This document shows, one piece after another, positions 42,448-54,892 of a stretch of DNA of 64,000 nucleotides. Source of the stretch: Vicinamibacterales bacterium (lineage in GTDB: Bacteria; Acidobacteriota; Vicinamibacteria; Vicinamibacterales; 2-12-FULL-66-21); assembly GCA_035699745.1 (NCBI GenBank), contig DASSPH010000013.1:1-64000 (forward strand), given 5' to 3'. Made by a program: the position numbers and the translations under genes. Positions within the stretch are counted from its first letter, which is position 1. Every line of letters starts with the position of its first letter. The notes under the pieces are model-generated. The model was not told where the DNA came from. It saw only the letters and a program-made list of their open reading frames with translations, and made no database searches.

Positions 42448-42634
42448 GTTGCCAGTTGCCGGTTGCCGGTTGCCAGTTGCCAGTTGCCAGTTGCCAGTTG
42501 CCAGTTGCCAGTTGCCGGTTGCCAGTTGCCGGTTGCCGGTTGCCGGTTACCAGTTGCCGGTTACCAGTTGCCGGTTGCCGGTGACCGGTTACCGGTGACC
42601 GGTGACCGGTTACCGGTTACCGGTTACCGGTTAC
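42448..42634 (+). repeat. Heptamer tandem repeat (GTTGCCA/GTTGCCG/GTTACCG)
   Basis: About 26 copies of a 7-bp unit drift from GTTGCCA at the left through GTTGCCG to GTTACCG and GTGACCG at the right. The gradual change indicates local duplication by slippage with point mutation. The array fills the convergent gap between the GlcG-domain gene (stop 42432) and the metallo-hydrolase gene (stop 42640). Frames crossing it are artefacts. Confidence 0.95.
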
Positions 42635-42639
42635 TGACC

Positions 42640-43449
42640 TCAGACTTCGAACGACGTCTCTTCGCTCGCCGTCTCGGTTGCCGCGAAGATCTTCCGCGCG
42701 TGGTCGCGAATCTCTTCCAGCGCGCGATCGGGGCGTCCGGGCTTGTGGTGGAAGAGCCAGAGGCGTGCGATGCCGTTCGCCGCCGCAAACTCGGCGCACT
42801 GGCGCCAGTCGCTGTGCCCCCAGCCTTGGTGATGCGGGCGCTCCTCGGGTGTGAAGTGGGCGTCGAGGACGATGGCGGAGGCGCCTTTGGCGAAGGCGGC
42901 CAGCGGCTCGTCGAACGCAGGGTCGCCGAACTCGTGGTCGGTCGCGTACACCAGATCGCCTGACGCCCCTTTGATGCGATACGCGAGGCAGCCGTCGGGA
43001 TGATTGAGGCCGATCGCGCTGATCGCGAACCCCGGCAGGGAGACGGCGCCGGTGCTCACCATTTCGACCTGCGGCTTGTTGGGCAGCCCGTGGTACGGCA
43101 CGGGGAAGAACGGCGATCGAAAGATCGTATCCAGCCACGACGGATCGTGCGACTCGAGCGTCGGCGTGTGGATCGTCAGACTCTGCCGCGGATCGTAGAG
43201 CGTCGCGAAGAACGGCAGGCCGAGCAGGTGATCCCAGTGGTAATGCGTGAGCAGCAGCGACACCCGCGCGCCCTCGCCGGCGAGCTGCGAGGGCTGCACG
43301 CCGGCGATCCCCGATCCGGCGTCGAGGATCAGAATCGCGCCGCTGGCGGCGTCGTACAGCTCGAGACACGGCGTGTTGCAGCCGTGCACGATGCCGTCCG
43401 GCACCGCCCACGGCACGGATCCGCGGACGCCGCGGAAGGTCACGCGCAT
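42640..43449 (-). CDS. MBL-fold metallo-hydrolase
   Basis: A 269-residue beta-lactamase-fold hydrolase. It has the dinuclear zinc motif THYHWDH (about 68-74), then a His in GLNHPDG, Asp in YATDHE and a late His in LFHHKPG. The N-terminus RGVRGSVP is typical of the family that includes phosphodiesterase and RNase Z-like proteins. A cyclic-nucleotide or phosphodiester substrate is plausible, especially because the gene 4 bp upstream encodes a cyclic-nucleotide-binding aquaporin, but that link is inference. Start at ATG 43449. Confidence 0.9.
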   Translation of the reverse strand: MRVTFRGVRGSVPWAVPDGIVHGCNTPCLELYDAASGAILILDAGSGIAGVQPSQLAGEGARVSLLLTHYHWDHLLGLPFFATLYDPRQSLTIHTPTLESHDPSWLDTIFRSPFFPVPYHGLPNKPQVEMVSTGAVSLPGFAISAIGLNHPDGCLAYRIKGASGDLVYATDHEFGDPAFDEPLAAFAKGASAIVLDAHFTPEERPHHQGWGHSDWRQCAEFAAANGIARLWLFHHKPGRPDRALEEIRDHARKIFAATETASEETSFEV

Positions 43450-43453
43450 CCGC

Positions 43454-44542
43454 TCACACCCTTCCCGCCAGCCGCTCGCTGACCGCTTTCACCCGCCGCG
43501 CGAGCTGCCGCAGCAGCTCCTCCGTCCGCCGTGGATCCTCCGCCAGCACGTGCGCCATGTCGTGCTTCGTGACCCGCCGCAACTGCGCATCGGTGGCGGC
43601 CACGACCGTCGCCGACCGCGGCTCGTCGAGCAGCAGGCTCATCTCGCCGACCCAGTCGCCCGGACCGAGGCGGGCGAGCGCCACACCGGCGTCGCGCCGC
43701 ACGTCGAGGGCGCCGCGCTCGACGACGTACGCTTCGCTGCCGGGGTCTCCCTGCGTCATCACCGTCTCGCCCCGCGAGACCAGGCGATAGCTGCAGGTCT
43801 CGAACGGACAGGGGTACTTCTCGGTGTGATAGAGCTTGGCGCAGACCGTCTGCTGCCCCCACTGGCCGCGATACGCGGCCGCCGCGAGCAGCCCCCCCGC
43901 GATCGGCCCGGCGAAATACACCCATAGACCGTCGTAGGTGGACGACAACACCGCGGGGGCGAGCGAGCGCGCCGGGTTCAGGCTCGTGCCGGTCACCGGG
44001 CCTTCGATCATGACCAGCACCGCGACGAGCGCACCCGCGATCAGTCCGGTCCGGGCCGCCAGGCGCGGCTTGTTGACGCAGACGAAGATGGTGAACACCA
44101 GGAGGAAGGTGATGAACGTCTCCGCCGCGAAGGCGCCCGCCTGCGTGTAGCCGGCGCCGGGGACGGTCGCGGCATATTGAATGCCGCTGGTCAGCCGGCC
44201 CCACGCGAGCCCTGCCGCGTACGCGCCGGCGAACGCGCCGGCAAACTGGGCGGCGGCGTAGGCGAGCGCGTCGCGCGCCGGCACCTTGCCGAGCCACCAG
44301 AACGCGAGCGTCATCGCCGGGTTGATGTGGCCGCCGCTCACCTGGCCGAGCGGCGAGTAGACGACGGCCGTGGCGCCGCCGGCGAACATGATTCCGGTCA
44401 GCAGCCGGCGCAGCATGGGGTTGTCCACGGCCGGCACCGGCGAGCCCGGGCCCCACATGAACGCGACGGCGCTGATGCCGATGAACAGCATGAGCGCGGT
44501 GCCCGCGAATTCGCAGGCATAAGCCGGAAGATTGCGGCGCAT
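43454..44542 (-). CDS. Aquaporin (MIP family) fused to a cyclic-nucleotide-binding domain
   Basis: A 362-residue fusion. Residues 1 to about 225 form a six-helix MIP channel with both pore motifs, SGGHINPAMT and GTSLNPARSL. After a linker with CPFETC, residues about 245-360 form a cNMP-binding domain: GETVMTQGDPGSEAYVVERG, LGPGDWVGEMSLLLDEPRSATV (the phosphate-binding cassette) and a C-terminal helix. This suggests water, glycerol or small-solute transport controlled by cyclic nucleotide or redox state. I start at ATG 44542, after which the first helix begins; 44587 is the longer option. An MBL hydrolase follows after 4 bp. Confidence 0.9.
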   Translation of the reverse strand: MRRNLPAYACEFAGTALMLFIGISAVAFMWGPGSPVPAVDNPMLRRLLTGIMFAGGATAVVYSPLGQVSGGHINPAMTLAFWWLGKVPARDALAYAAAQFAGAFAGAYAAGLAWGRLTSGIQYAATVPGAGYTQAGAFAAETFITFLLVFTIFVCVNKPRLAARTGLIAGALVAVLVMIEGPVTGTSLNPARSLAPAVLSSTYDGLWVYFAGPIAGGLLAAAAYRGQWGQQTVCAKLYHTEKYPCPFETCSYRLVSRGETVMTQGDPGSEAYVVERGALDVRRDAGVALARLGPGDWVGEMSLLLDEPRSATVVAATDAQLRRVTKHDMAHVLAEDPRRTEELLRQLARRVKAVSERLAGRV

Positions 44543-44571
44543 CAGCGGCCTGCGGATAATACCGCACGCAC

Positions 44572-47253
<2,682 letters not shown>

Positions 47254-47257
47254 GCGC

Positions 47258-49414
47258 GTGACCGGCCTGCTGCTTTCAGTTGCCCTCGGGTTATCGCCAG
47301 GTCTGCTTCACCATAGAGGCACAGAGTTCACAGAGACGCACAGAGAGAGCCGGGGCGTTGAAGCGCCGGTTCTCGCACACGGCGCGGTCAACCATCCCGC
47401 CGCAACGGGCGACGCCGCCGCTGGCGGCCCCGCCGGGTCGAACCAGCCTCCACAGCGGCAGGCGGGCCGCGCGTCGATCCAGGGGATGGTCACGGACCAG
47501 AGCGGCCGTCCCGTTCCCGCGGTCGACGTCGTTCTGCGGCAGGGCACCCGCGAGGTTGCGCGGACGGTGACCAGCGGCGACGGTGTGTTCCGGTTCCTGG
47601 ACGTCAGCCCCGGCGAGTACGCCATCGCGCTCACCCGCGAGGGGTATGCGCCGGTGACGCGCGGGGGACTGCGCGTGTCTGCCTCGGAGCTCGTCAGCGC
47701 CGACCTCACGCTGACGGCGACCGCCGCGCAGCCCGCAGCCAGGCCGATCGATCCGGGACCGCCAACGCCGTACGGGACGGTGGTGCGGCCCGGGCCCGAT
47801 CCGGAGGCGGCGTCGCTCCCGCTGCCGCCGGGGGACAAGGTGTTCGTGCCGGTGCCCGATCGCTGGAACCTGAACCTGCCGGAGTGGGAGCGCTATGGCG
47901 CGCGAGGCGATTACCCGTACGTCAGCGGACACTGGTGGGATCCCTACAACCAGAACCGCCTGAAGGGTGACTTCCCCGTTCTCGGCGAGCGGACGTTCTT
48001 CACCTTCACCGGGATCAGCGAGTCGCTGCTCGAAGGGCGCAACCTTCCGGTGCCGAGCGGCGTCAGCACCGCCCGCCCCGGCAGCGAACGCTTCTTCGGG
48101 CGTGGCGGGATCTACGTCCCGCTGACGTCCATCCGCACGTCGTTCGATCTGTTCCACGGCGACACCGCCTTCCGCCCGATCGACTGGCGGGTGCGCGTCG
48201 CGCCGGCCTTCTCGGTCAACTTCGTCAATCTCTCCGAATTCGGCGGCGTCAACGCGGACGTGCGCCGCAGGGACACGCGGCTGAACGAGCACCTCGGCAT
48301 CCAGGAGGCGTTCGCCGAGAAGAAGCTGTTCGACACCAGCACGCACTACGACTTCGTGTCGGTGCGCGCCGGCATCCAGGAGTTCACGTCCGACTTCCGC
48401 GGCTTCCTGTCGGTGCTCGAAGCGCCGGGCGTGCGCGTGTTCGGCACGCTGAAGTCCAGCCGGATCGAATTCAACGCCGCGGCCTTCGACCTGCTCGAGA
48501 AGGACACCAACAGCGGCCTCAACGAGCTGCACCGGCGCCGGGCGCAGGTGTACGTCGGCAACGTCTACATCCAGGACTTCGTGCATCCCGGCTACACGCA
48601 GGCATTCAGCGTGCACGTGAACCGGGACGCCGGCGAGCTGCACTACGACACCAACGGCTTTCTCGTCCGCCCCTCGCCGATCGGGTTGATCGGGCGCAAC
48701 CGCGTCCGCTCGTACTATCTCGGGATGGCGGGCAACGGCCACGTCGGGCGGCTCAACATCAGCCATGCCTTCTACCAGGCGCTCGGCCACGAAACCGCCA
48801 ACCCGATCGCGGCGCAGCGCGTCGGCGTCAACGCGCAGATGGGCGCGCTGGAGCTGTCGGTCGACAAGGACTGGATGCGGATCCGCGGCGCGGCGTTCGT
48901 CGCCTCGGGCGACGGCGATCCGTTCGACGATCGCGCCCGCGGCTTCGATGCGATCGTCGACATCCCGAGCTTTGCCGGCGGGCCCTTCAGCCTGTGGAAC
49001 CGGCAGGGGCTGCGGCTGGCGCAGACCGGCACCGGACTGAAGTCGCCGGTCAGCCTGCTGCCGACGCTGCGGACGAACAAGGACGAAGGCCTGCCGAACT
49101 TCGTCAATCCCGGCATCTTCCTCGTGAACGGGGCGGTGGACGTCGAGCTCACGCCAAAGCTCCGCGGGTTCGTCACGACCAGCTATCTTCGTTTCATGCA
49201 GACCGCTGCGCTGGAGGCGCTGTTGTTCCAGGAAAAGGTACGGCCGGCGATCGGCATCGAGGTGGGCGGCGGCGCGACCTATCGTCCGCCGCTCAGCGAC
49301 AACGTCGTGCTCGTCGGCGGCGTGCAGGCGATGAAGACGGGCCAGGGGCTGCGGGACATCTACGAGCGCCGCTATCTCTTCTCGATCTTCGTCAACGCGA
49401 GGCTGCAGTTTTGA
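47258..49414 (+). CDS. Outer-membrane beta-barrel protein with carboxypeptidase-regulatory-like domain
   Basis: A 718-residue exported protein. From GTG 47258 a hydrophobic segment ([14 protein letters not shown]) runs into a region encoded by a CACAGAG-type repeat. Residues about 70-150 are a carboxypeptidase-regulatory-like domain ([20 protein letters not shown]). The rest is beta-strand-rich and ends in a terminal Phe (FVNARLQF), the mark of an outer-membrane barrel. It lacks a TonB plug. The stop overlaps the TTG start of the decahaem cytochrome (TTGA), so the two are made together. A porin sheath for electron transfer is the working idea. Confidence 0.8.
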   Translation: MTGLLLSVALGLSPGLLHHRGTEFTETHRESRGVEAPVLAHGAVNHPAATGDAAAGGPAGSNQPPQRQAGRASIQGMVTDQSGRPVPAVDVVLRQGTREVARTVTSGDGVFRFLDVSPGEYAIALTREGYAPVTRGGLRVSASELVSADLTLTATAAQPAARPIDPGPPTPYGTVVRPGPDPEAASLPLPPGDKVFVPVPDRWNLNLPEWERYGARGDYPYVSGHWWDPYNQNRLKGDFPVLGERTFFTFTGISESLLEGRNLPVPSGVSTARPGSERFFGRGGIYVPLTSIRTSFDLFHGDTAFRPIDWRVRVAPAFSVNFVNLSEFGGVNADVRRRDTRLNEHLGIQEAFAEKKLFDTSTHYDFVSVRAGIQEFTSDFRGFLSVLEAPGVRVFGTLKSSRIEFNAAAFDLLEKDTNSGLNELHRRRAQVYVGNVYIQDFVHPGYTQAFSVHVNRDAGELHYDTNGFLVRPSPIGLIGRNRVRSYYLGMAGNGHVGRLNISHAFYQALGHETANPIAAQRVGVNAQMGALELSVDKDWMRIRGAAFVASGDGDPFDDRARGFDAIVDIPSFAGGPFSLWNRQGLRLAQTGTGLKSPVSLLPTLRTNKDEGLPNFVNPGIFLVNGAVDVELTPKLRGFVTTSYLRFMQTAALEALLFQEKVRPAIGIEVGGGATYRPPLSDNVVLVGGVQAMKTGQGLRDIYERRYLFSIFVNARLQF
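47306..47350 (+). repeat. CACAGAG-type interspersed repeat inside a coding region
   Basis: TTCACCATAGAGGCACAGAG followed by further CACAGAG units (47325-47350) matches a degenerate repeat that I know as an intergenic element in many unrelated bacterial genomes. Here it lies in frame within the N-terminal region of the barrel gene, encoding [14 protein letters not shown]. It disturbs what would otherwise be the signal peptide cleavage area. Confidence 0.6.
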
Positions 49415-52400
49415 GAGCGATCGTACTCGCGCTGGTCGCCTGGATCACTGCCGTTGCGCTCTCGAACACGCCAGTGAGCCCGGCCTCCACGGCCGGCGCG
49501 CCCCAGGCGACCGCATCCGACGCGGACGCCGCCAGCGCCGGCTGCATCACCTGCCACACCAGGACGGACGAAGCGACGATGCACCCGTCGGGGACGGTGA
49601 CGCTGGGCTGCGCGACGTGTCATGGAGGCGACCCGGCGGTGAAGGTCGCGGCATCGCTGGACGCGCAGTCGAAGGCGTACCGCGACGCCAAGCGCAAGGC
49701 CCACCCGCAGCCGCGCGTGTCCGATCTCTGGAAGAGCGCCGCCAACCCCGAGCGCGCCTACACCGCGTGGCTGCAGGAGTCCCCCGAGTACATCCAGTTC
49801 GTCAACCCCGGCGATCTGCGCGTCGCCGACAAGACCTGCGGCCCGTGCCACGCCGCCGAAGTGCGCAACGTGCGCACCAGCATGATGACGACCGGCGCGA
49901 TGCTGTGGCAGGCCGCGCTCTACAACAACGGCGCCGCGCCGTACAAGAACGCGCGCTACGGCGAGAGCTACGGCGTGGACGGCCAGCCGCAGCGGCTGCA
50001 GGCGTTCCCGGCGCCGACAGCGGAGGAGACGCGGACCAGGGGATGGCTCCCCTTCCTGGAACCGCTGCCGCGATGGGAGCTCTCGCAGCCGGGCAACGTC
50101 CTGCGCGTGTTCGAGCGCGGCGGCGCGAAGAGGGCCGAGATCGGCAATCCGACGCGCTCCGAGGAGCCCGGCCGGCCGGATGCGAAGCTGAGCGACCGCG
50201 GCTTCGGTACCGGGCTCCGCACCGACCCGGTATTCCTCGGCCTGCAGAAGACGCGGCTGCTCGACCCGCTGTTGTCGTTCCCCGGCACCAACGATCAACC
50301 GGGCGATTATCGCGGCAGCGGCTGCACCGGCTGCCACGTGATCTATGCCAACGATCGCGATCCGGCGCACGCCGGCGCCTACGCGGCGTTCGGCAACGAC
50401 GGCCGCACCGCGACCGCCGATCCGGCGATCGATCCGGCGCGCGTCGAACCCGGGCATCCGATCAAGCACACCTTCACGCGATCGATTCCGTCGAGCCAGT
50501 GCATGACCTGCCACATGCACCCCGGCACCAACATGGTGACGACCTACTACGGCTACACCTGGTGGGACAACGAGACCGACGGCGACGTCATGTATCCGGC
50601 CGGGCCGCTGAACCGGTCCGACGGCGAGAAGCAGGAGATCCGGCAGCGCAACCCGGAACAATCGGCGCTCAAGGGCAACTGGGGGGATCGGAAGTTCCTC
50701 GGCGAGATCGGCACGCCGGAGTTCAACCGCAACCTGAAACACACGCGCTTCGCGGACTTTCACGGCCACGGCTGGGTGTATCGCGCCGTCTACAAGCGCG
50801 ATCGCAGCGGCAACCTGCTCGATCGCGCCGGCGCCGTGGTCCCGCACGACGATCCGGAGCGGTTCGGCAAGGCGGTGCACCTGAAGGACATCCATCTCGA
50901 GAAGGGGATGCAGTGCATCGACTGCCACTTCGGGCAGGACAACCACGGCAACGGACGGCTGTATGGCGAGACGCGCAACGCGGTCGAGATCGACTGCGTC
51001 GACTGCCACGGCACGATCGATCGCCGCGCCACGCTGGTGACCAGCGGCCCCGCGGCGCCGGCCGGCGGCACCGCGCTGACCGCGCTGCGCACCCCCTGGC
51101 GCGAACGCCGGTTCGCCTGGGAAGGCGATCGGCTCTTTCAGCGGTCGATGATGGATCCGGATCTGAAGTGGGAGGTGGTGCAGACCGTCGATACGGTCAC
51201 CCCCGGCGCGCCGCACTACAGCGAGCAGTCGCGCTACGCGAAGACGGTCCGCAGGGACGGCACCTGGGGCAGCGGCGCGGCAACGTCCCTGGCGCACGAC
51301 AACAGCGCGATGACCTGCTACACGTGCCACACCTCGTGGGCGCCGACCTGCTTCGGCTGCCATCTCTCGATGACGGCCAACCGCAGGATGCCGATGCTGC
51401 ACAACGAAGGGCTGACGACGCGGAACTGGACCAGCTACAACTTCCAGGTGCTCCGCGACGATGCGTTCTTCCTCGGGCGTGACGGAACGGTGACGGGAAA
51501 CCGCGTCGCGCCGGTGCGATCGGCGTGTGCCGTCCTCGTCAGCTCGCAGAGCCAGTCGCGCGCGTGGCTCTATTACATGCAGCAGACGATTTCGGCGGAA
51601 GGCTTCAGCGGCCAGGCGTTCAGCACCTTCGTGCCGCACACGGTCCGCGCCACGGAGACCAAGCAGTGCACCGACTGCCACGTCGCCGCCGGCGGGCGGA
51701 ACAACGCCTGGATGGCGAACGTGCTGCTGCAGGGCACGAACTTCATGAACTTCATGGGGCACAACGTGTGGGTGGCCGATGGCAAGGGGGGCTTCGAGGG
51801 AGTCGCGGTCGCCGAACGCGACGAGCCGCCGGCGATCATCGGCAGCTATCTCCACAAGCTCGCCTATCCGGACGAGTACGCGGCGCACCGCAGGCGCGGC
51901 CTGACGCTCGCGCACGCGCACCATCATCCCGCCGGCCGCGGCGAGGAGGTGCTCGACGTGCAGCAGCGCGGCGAGTATCTGTATGCCGCGCTCGGCGCCG
52001 GCGGCTTCCGCGCCTACGACATCAGCAGCATCGACAACAAGGACTTCAGCGAGCGCATCGTCACGGCGCCGGTCTCGCCGCTCGGACAGAGGCTGTACGT
52101 GAAGACGTCGTTCGCCACCGCCATCGCGAGCCCGTCCACCCTCGCCGTCGACCCGGTGCGCAAGCGGCATCCGGAAAACGAGGAGCAGCCGATCCACGCG
52201 ATGTACGGATACCTCTATGTTGCCGATCGCGACGAGGGGCTCGTCGTCATCGGCGCGGCGACGCTGCTCGACGGCAATCCGGCGAACAACTTCCTGGAGC
52301 GCGCCGCGACGTTCAACCCCGATGGCGTCCTCACCGGAGCGCGGCGCATCACCATCGCGGGCACCTACGCGTACATCCTCACGCCGAAGCATCTCGCGGT

Positions 52401-53154
52401 GGTGTCGCTCGAGACGCCCACCCGCCCCACGGTCGTGGCGACGCTCGGCGAAACGGAGGGGATCGTCGATCCGCGGGGCATTCAGATCCAGTTCCGCTAC
52501 GCGTTCGTGGTCGATCGCCAGGGCTTGAAGGTGCTCGACGTCACCGCGCTCGGCGCGCCGCGGATCGTGACGGGGGCGCCGGTGGTTCCGTTCGCGGATG
52601 CGCGGAATCTCTACCTCGCGCGCACCTACGCGCTGGTCGCGGCGGGGCGGGACGGCCTGGCGTTCGTGAACATCGAAAAGGCGGAAGCGCCGGTGCTCGA
52701 GCAGACGTTCACCGACGGCGGCAGGATCGACGACGCCTACGACGTGAAGGTCGGGATGACCAATGCCAGCCAGTTCGCCTACGTCGCCGACGGGCACAAC
52801 GGGCTGCAGGTGGTCCAGCTCTTCTCGCCGTCGGACAACCCGAACTACCTGGGGTTCAGCCCCAGGCCCACGCCGGTGCGCATCGCGCAGTACCCGATGC
52901 ACGATGCGCGGACGGTCTCCGAGGGGATCGATCGGGACCGCGCGGTGGACGAGTCGGGCAATCAGATCGCCGTGTTCGGCCGTCGCGGCGCCCGGCCGTT
53001 CACGCGCGCCGAGTCGGAGCGGCTGTTCCTGCGCGGCGGACGGGTCTACACCGTCACCGACACGCCGTCCGCGCCCCCGTCCGCACCCGATGCAGGTGTC
53101 CTGGCGGCTTTCAGACGATGGTGGACCGCCGCCCTCCGCTCCGCCGGCCTGTAA
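49411..53154 (+). CDS. Secreted decahaem c-type cytochrome with LVIVD beta-propeller tail
   Basis: A 1247-residue exported cytochrome. The TTG at 49411 overlaps the barrel stop (TTGA) and opens a signal peptide ([17 protein letters not shown]). Ten CxxCH motifs follow in residues about 45-760: CITCH, CATCH, CGPCH, CTGCH, CMTCH, CIDCH, CVDCH, CYTCH, CFGCH and CTDCH. Residues about 840-1140 contain LVIVD-type propeller blades ([59 protein letters not shown]). Extra His residues could serve as distal ligands. It probably carries electrons across or outside the outer membrane. A palindrome array starts at its stop codon. Confidence 0.92.
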   Translation: MRAIVLALVAWITAVALSNTPVSPASTAGAPQATASDADAASAGCITCHTRTDEATMHPSGTVTLGCATCHGGDPAVKVAASLDAQSKAYRDAKRKAHPQPRVSDLWKSAANPERAYTAWLQESPEYIQFVNPGDLRVADKTCGPCHAAEVRNVRTSMMTTGAMLWQAALYNNGAAPYKNARYGESYGVDGQPQRLQAFPAPTAEETRTRGWLPFLEPLPRWELSQPGNVLRVFERGGAKRAEIGNPTRSEEPGRPDAKLSDRGFGTGLRTDPVFLGLQKTRLLDPLLSFPGTNDQPGDYRGSGCTGCHVIYANDRDPAHAGAYAAFGNDGRTATADPAIDPARVEPGHPIKHTFTRSIPSSQCMTCHMHPGTNMVTTYYGYTWWDNETDGDVMYPAGPLNRSDGEKQEIRQRNPEQSALKGNWGDRKFLGEIGTPEFNRNLKHTRFADFHGHGWVYRAVYKRDRSGNLLDRAGAVVPHDDPERFGKAVHLKDIHLEKGMQCIDCHFGQDNHGNGRLYGETRNAVEIDCVDCHGTIDRRATLVTSGPAAPAGGTALTALRTPWRERRFAWEGDRLFQRSMMDPDLKWEVVQTVDTVTPGAPHYSEQSRYAKTVRRDGTWGSGAATSLAHDNSAMTCYTCHTSWAPTCFGCHLSMTANRRMPMLHNEGLTTRNWTSYNFQVLRDDAFFLGRDGTVTGNRVAPVRSACAVLVSSQSQSRAWLYYMQQTISAEGFSGQAFSTFVPHTVRATETKQCTDCHVAAGGRNNAWMANVLLQGTNFMNFMGHNVWVADGKGGFEGVAVAERDEPPAIIGSYLHKLAYPDEYAAHRRRGLTLAHAHHHPAGRGEEVLDVQQRGEYLYAALGAGGFRAYDISSIDNKDFSERIVTAPVSPLGQRLYVKTSFATAIASPSTLAVDPVRKRHPENEEQPIHAMYGYLYVADRDEGLVVIGAATLLDGNPANNFLERAATFNPDGVLTGARRITIAGTYAYILTPKHLAVVSLETPTRPTVVATLGETEGIVDPRGIQIQFRYAFVVDRQGLKVLDVTALGAPRIVTGAPVVPFADARNLYLARTYALVAAGRDGLAFVNIEKAEAPVLEQTFTDGGRIDDAYDVKVGMTNASQFAYVADGHNGLQVVQLFSPSDNPNYLGFSPRPTPVRIAQYPMHDARTVSEGIDRDRAVDESGNQIAVFGRRGARPFTRAESERLFLRGGRVYTVTDTPSAPPSAPDAGVLAAFRRWWTAALRSAGL

Positions 53155-53345
53155 AAAGGGGTCAGACCCGGGTCTGACCCCTTCTGTCCTCCTCGGGCTA
53201 CAGCCTTCCCGGGCTACGCGAGAAGGCGAAAGGGGTCAGACCCGGGTCTGACCCCTTTTGTCCTCCCCGGGCTACAGCCTTCCCGGGCTACGCGAGAGGC
53301 CGAAAGGGGTCAGACCCGGGTCTGACCCCTTTTGTCCTCCGCGGG
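53153..53345. repeat. Palindromic repeat array (GGGGTCAGACC type), 74-bp period
   Basis: Three near-identical 30-bp palindromes (53155-53184, 53229-53258, 53303-53332) consist of AAAGGGGTCAGACCC and its reverse complement. They are separated by a 44-bp spacer containing CGGGCTACAGCCTTCCCGGG. The array starts at the cytochrome stop codon and reaches into the DUF488 gene. It resembles the REP-like palindromes linked to RAYT transposases, but no transposase is nearby. It could double as a bidirectional terminator between convergent genes. Confidence 0.9.
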
Positions 53346-53741
53346 CGACACGGGCGGAGCGAGGTCGGCGCCGTGGATTGCGAGCAGCCGCCGCAGGACG
53401 CTGCGATGGCAGCGCGATTCGTTCTCGCAGTAACAGCCGACGGAGAAATTCGTGCGGTGGGAGAGCGCCGCGAGGGTGTCGAGGACACGCGCGTTCTCGG
53501 GGCGCGCCATTTCGCGCTCGTAGGCGCGGACGAACCCCTTCCACGCGCGGTCGTCGTCGGCGGCGCGTCCGGTGGTCACCAGCGCGGCGCTGGGCGCGAG
53601 GTTCGGCAGCCAGACGTCGTACCAGTTCTCGGCGGCGTAGCGGTCCTTGCGCACGCCGCGCGGGGGGCGCCGCACCGTGCCGATCCGGATCCCCTCGCCC
53701 TCCTGGCGCGGCGAACCCAGCCGCACCACTCGGATTGCCAT
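53310..53741 (-). CDS. DUF488-family protein
   Basis: A 143-residue cytoplasmic protein of the DUF488 family, starting MAIRVVRLGSPRQEGEGIRI. It has the typical RYAAENWYDVWLPNLAPS and, towards the end, CYCENESRCHRSVL with conserved Cys/His that may bind a metal. I start at ATG 53741, before the first strand; the frame runs on to 53903 without similarity. The last codons and the TGA at 53310-53312 lie within the third palindrome, so the tail EDKRGQTRV is supplied by the repeat. No function is established. Confidence 0.88.
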   Translation of the reverse strand: MAIRVVRLGSPRQEGEGIRIGTVRRPPRGVRKDRYAAENWYDVWLPNLAPSAALVTTGRAADDDRAWKGFVRAYEREMARPENARVLDTLAALSHRTNFSVGCYCENESRCHRSVLRRLLAIHGADLAPPVSPAEDKRGQTRV

Positions 53742-53810
53742 GGCACACAATAACCCCTGCCGGGACGGCAACGCCGAAGGCCGCGCGGCGTTCTTCTCGT
53801 GAGGTGAATC

Positions 53811-54078
53811 ATGAGACTGGCGCTGCTCGCGCCGCGGCGGCCGGGTGACCGCGCAGAATGCCGCGCCGGTGCTGCGCGGCCGCGCGCTGGCGATCGTCGA
53901 CACTCAGGGACGGCCGCGCGCGACCGTCACCGTGCACGCCCCGTCCACCGTCGACAACGTGCGCGATCCGGAACAGTCGTGATCACGCTGGTCGCGTCCA
54001 ACGGGCGAATTCGGCATTTCCGGTCCGGCGGTGGGAAGCCGCGTGCCGATGATGGCGAAAGCGGTCATCAAGCCGTGA
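53811..54078 (+). pseudogene. Decayed gene of a small secreted-protein family
   Basis: Three frames read as one damaged protein. An N-terminal MRLALLA starts at 53811. The next frame (53845-53982) gives VLRGRALAIVDTQGRPRATVTVHAP and ends in a TGA. Another frame continues with VITLVASNGR and finally KAVIKP with a TGA at 54076-54078. Intact proteins with the pattern LRARALEIVD-x-GR-x-RA and a final VIKP occur in Acidobacteriota to my memory. Frameshifts and loss of the middle third fit a remnant. It overlaps the 3' end of the GAF gene by 11 bp. Confidence 0.45.
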
Positions 54079-54646
54079 CCGCGGACGACTTCACGAGACG
54101 CAGCCCCGGCGCCTTCGGCATCGGCGCGGCCGAGGCGTCTTCCTCCGCGATCACCGCGTCCACGAGCGACGCCGCGAGCCGCGGCGCGAGCAGCTCGAGC
54201 ACGCGGACGTGATCGTCCGTGAACGCGAGCAGCTCCTTCGAATACAGGGAGAGCACGGCAATCACGGCATCGCTCTCGACGAGCGGCACCACCACCGAGG
54301 ACCGCAGCGCCGGCACCGAACCGGCCCTGAACCCGAGGTCGAGAACCGGCTCCGCGTTGACCACGGGGGTGCGATTGACCGCCACCCAGCCGGCCACCCC
54401 GCTCGACGTCGGCCGCGTCACGCCGCGAAGCGCGTGCGCATGGGCCCCTGCCGCATAGCGCACGACGACGTGATCGTGGCTGTCGTCCAGGAGAAAGATC
54501 GCCAGCGCGTCGCACGGGACGATCTGCCGCAGCAGCACCCAGATCAGCGCTCCCACATCCGAGAGCCTGGCCGTGCCGTCGAGCGCGCGGGAAAGGCTGC
54601 TGACCGCCAGCAGCCCGTCGTCCAGCATCACGTCATTGGTCTTCAC
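54068..54646 (-). CDS. Stand-alone GAF-domain protein
   Basis: A 192-residue protein consisting of one GAF domain. It closely parallels the C-terminal GAF of the HD-GYP protein at 57461-59443: LLAVSSLSRALDGTARLSDVGAL here against LLAIASLSRALTGEAKVADVGAL there. The blocks RYAAGAHAHALRG, GVAGWVAVN, VVVPLVESDAVIAVLSLY and a C-terminal PGLRLVKS are also matched. It probably binds a small ligand. A duplication of the GAF module of that protein is likely. Start at ATG 54646. Confidence 0.88.
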   Translation of the reverse strand: MKTNDVMLDDGLLAVSSLSRALDGTARLSDVGALIWVLLRQIVPCDALAIFLLDDSHDHVVVRYAAGAHAHALRGVTRPTSSGVAGWVAVNRTPVVNAEPVLDLGFRAGSVPALRSSVVVPLVESDAVIAVLSLYSKELLAFTDDHVRVLELLAPRLAASLVDAVIAEEDASAAPMPKAPGLRLVKSSAVTA

Positions 54647-54875
54647 GACAGCCTCTCGACAGAAAGAGAAACCGCGGGCGATACGGCCGGCGAGGGGATT
54701 CCCGCCGTGACCGTTGCACTCGTAGGTCCACTCCGTAAGGGCCCGCGGGAGATTGTGCAGTTATCAGTCACGCTGCACATCCATAGGCAAGGCACGGACC
54801 AGCTGCAGGGGAAACTCGCGAGCTCTCGTAAATTGCTACAAACGTGTTGTTTAACTATCTGCAACATCCCTTGCC

Positions 54876-54890
54876 CGTCATGCCATGACG
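54876..54890. promoter_or_regulatory. Palindrome CGTCATG-C-CATGACG, candidate operator
   Basis: Perfect 7-bp arms around one central base, 134 bp before the ADOP permease start and within the AT-rich divergent gap. The size fits a dimeric helix-turn-helix regulator. No regulator gene lies next to it. Confidence 0.4.
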
Positions 54891-54892
54891 AG

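Noticed and set aside
42448-42634. CRISPR-like array
   Set aside because: The units are 7 bp with no spacers and no cas genes are present; this is a simple tandem repeat.
54719-54790. tRNA or small RNA gene in the gap before the ADOP permease
   Set aside because: No cloverleaf, T-loop motif or strong stem-terminator combination could be found.
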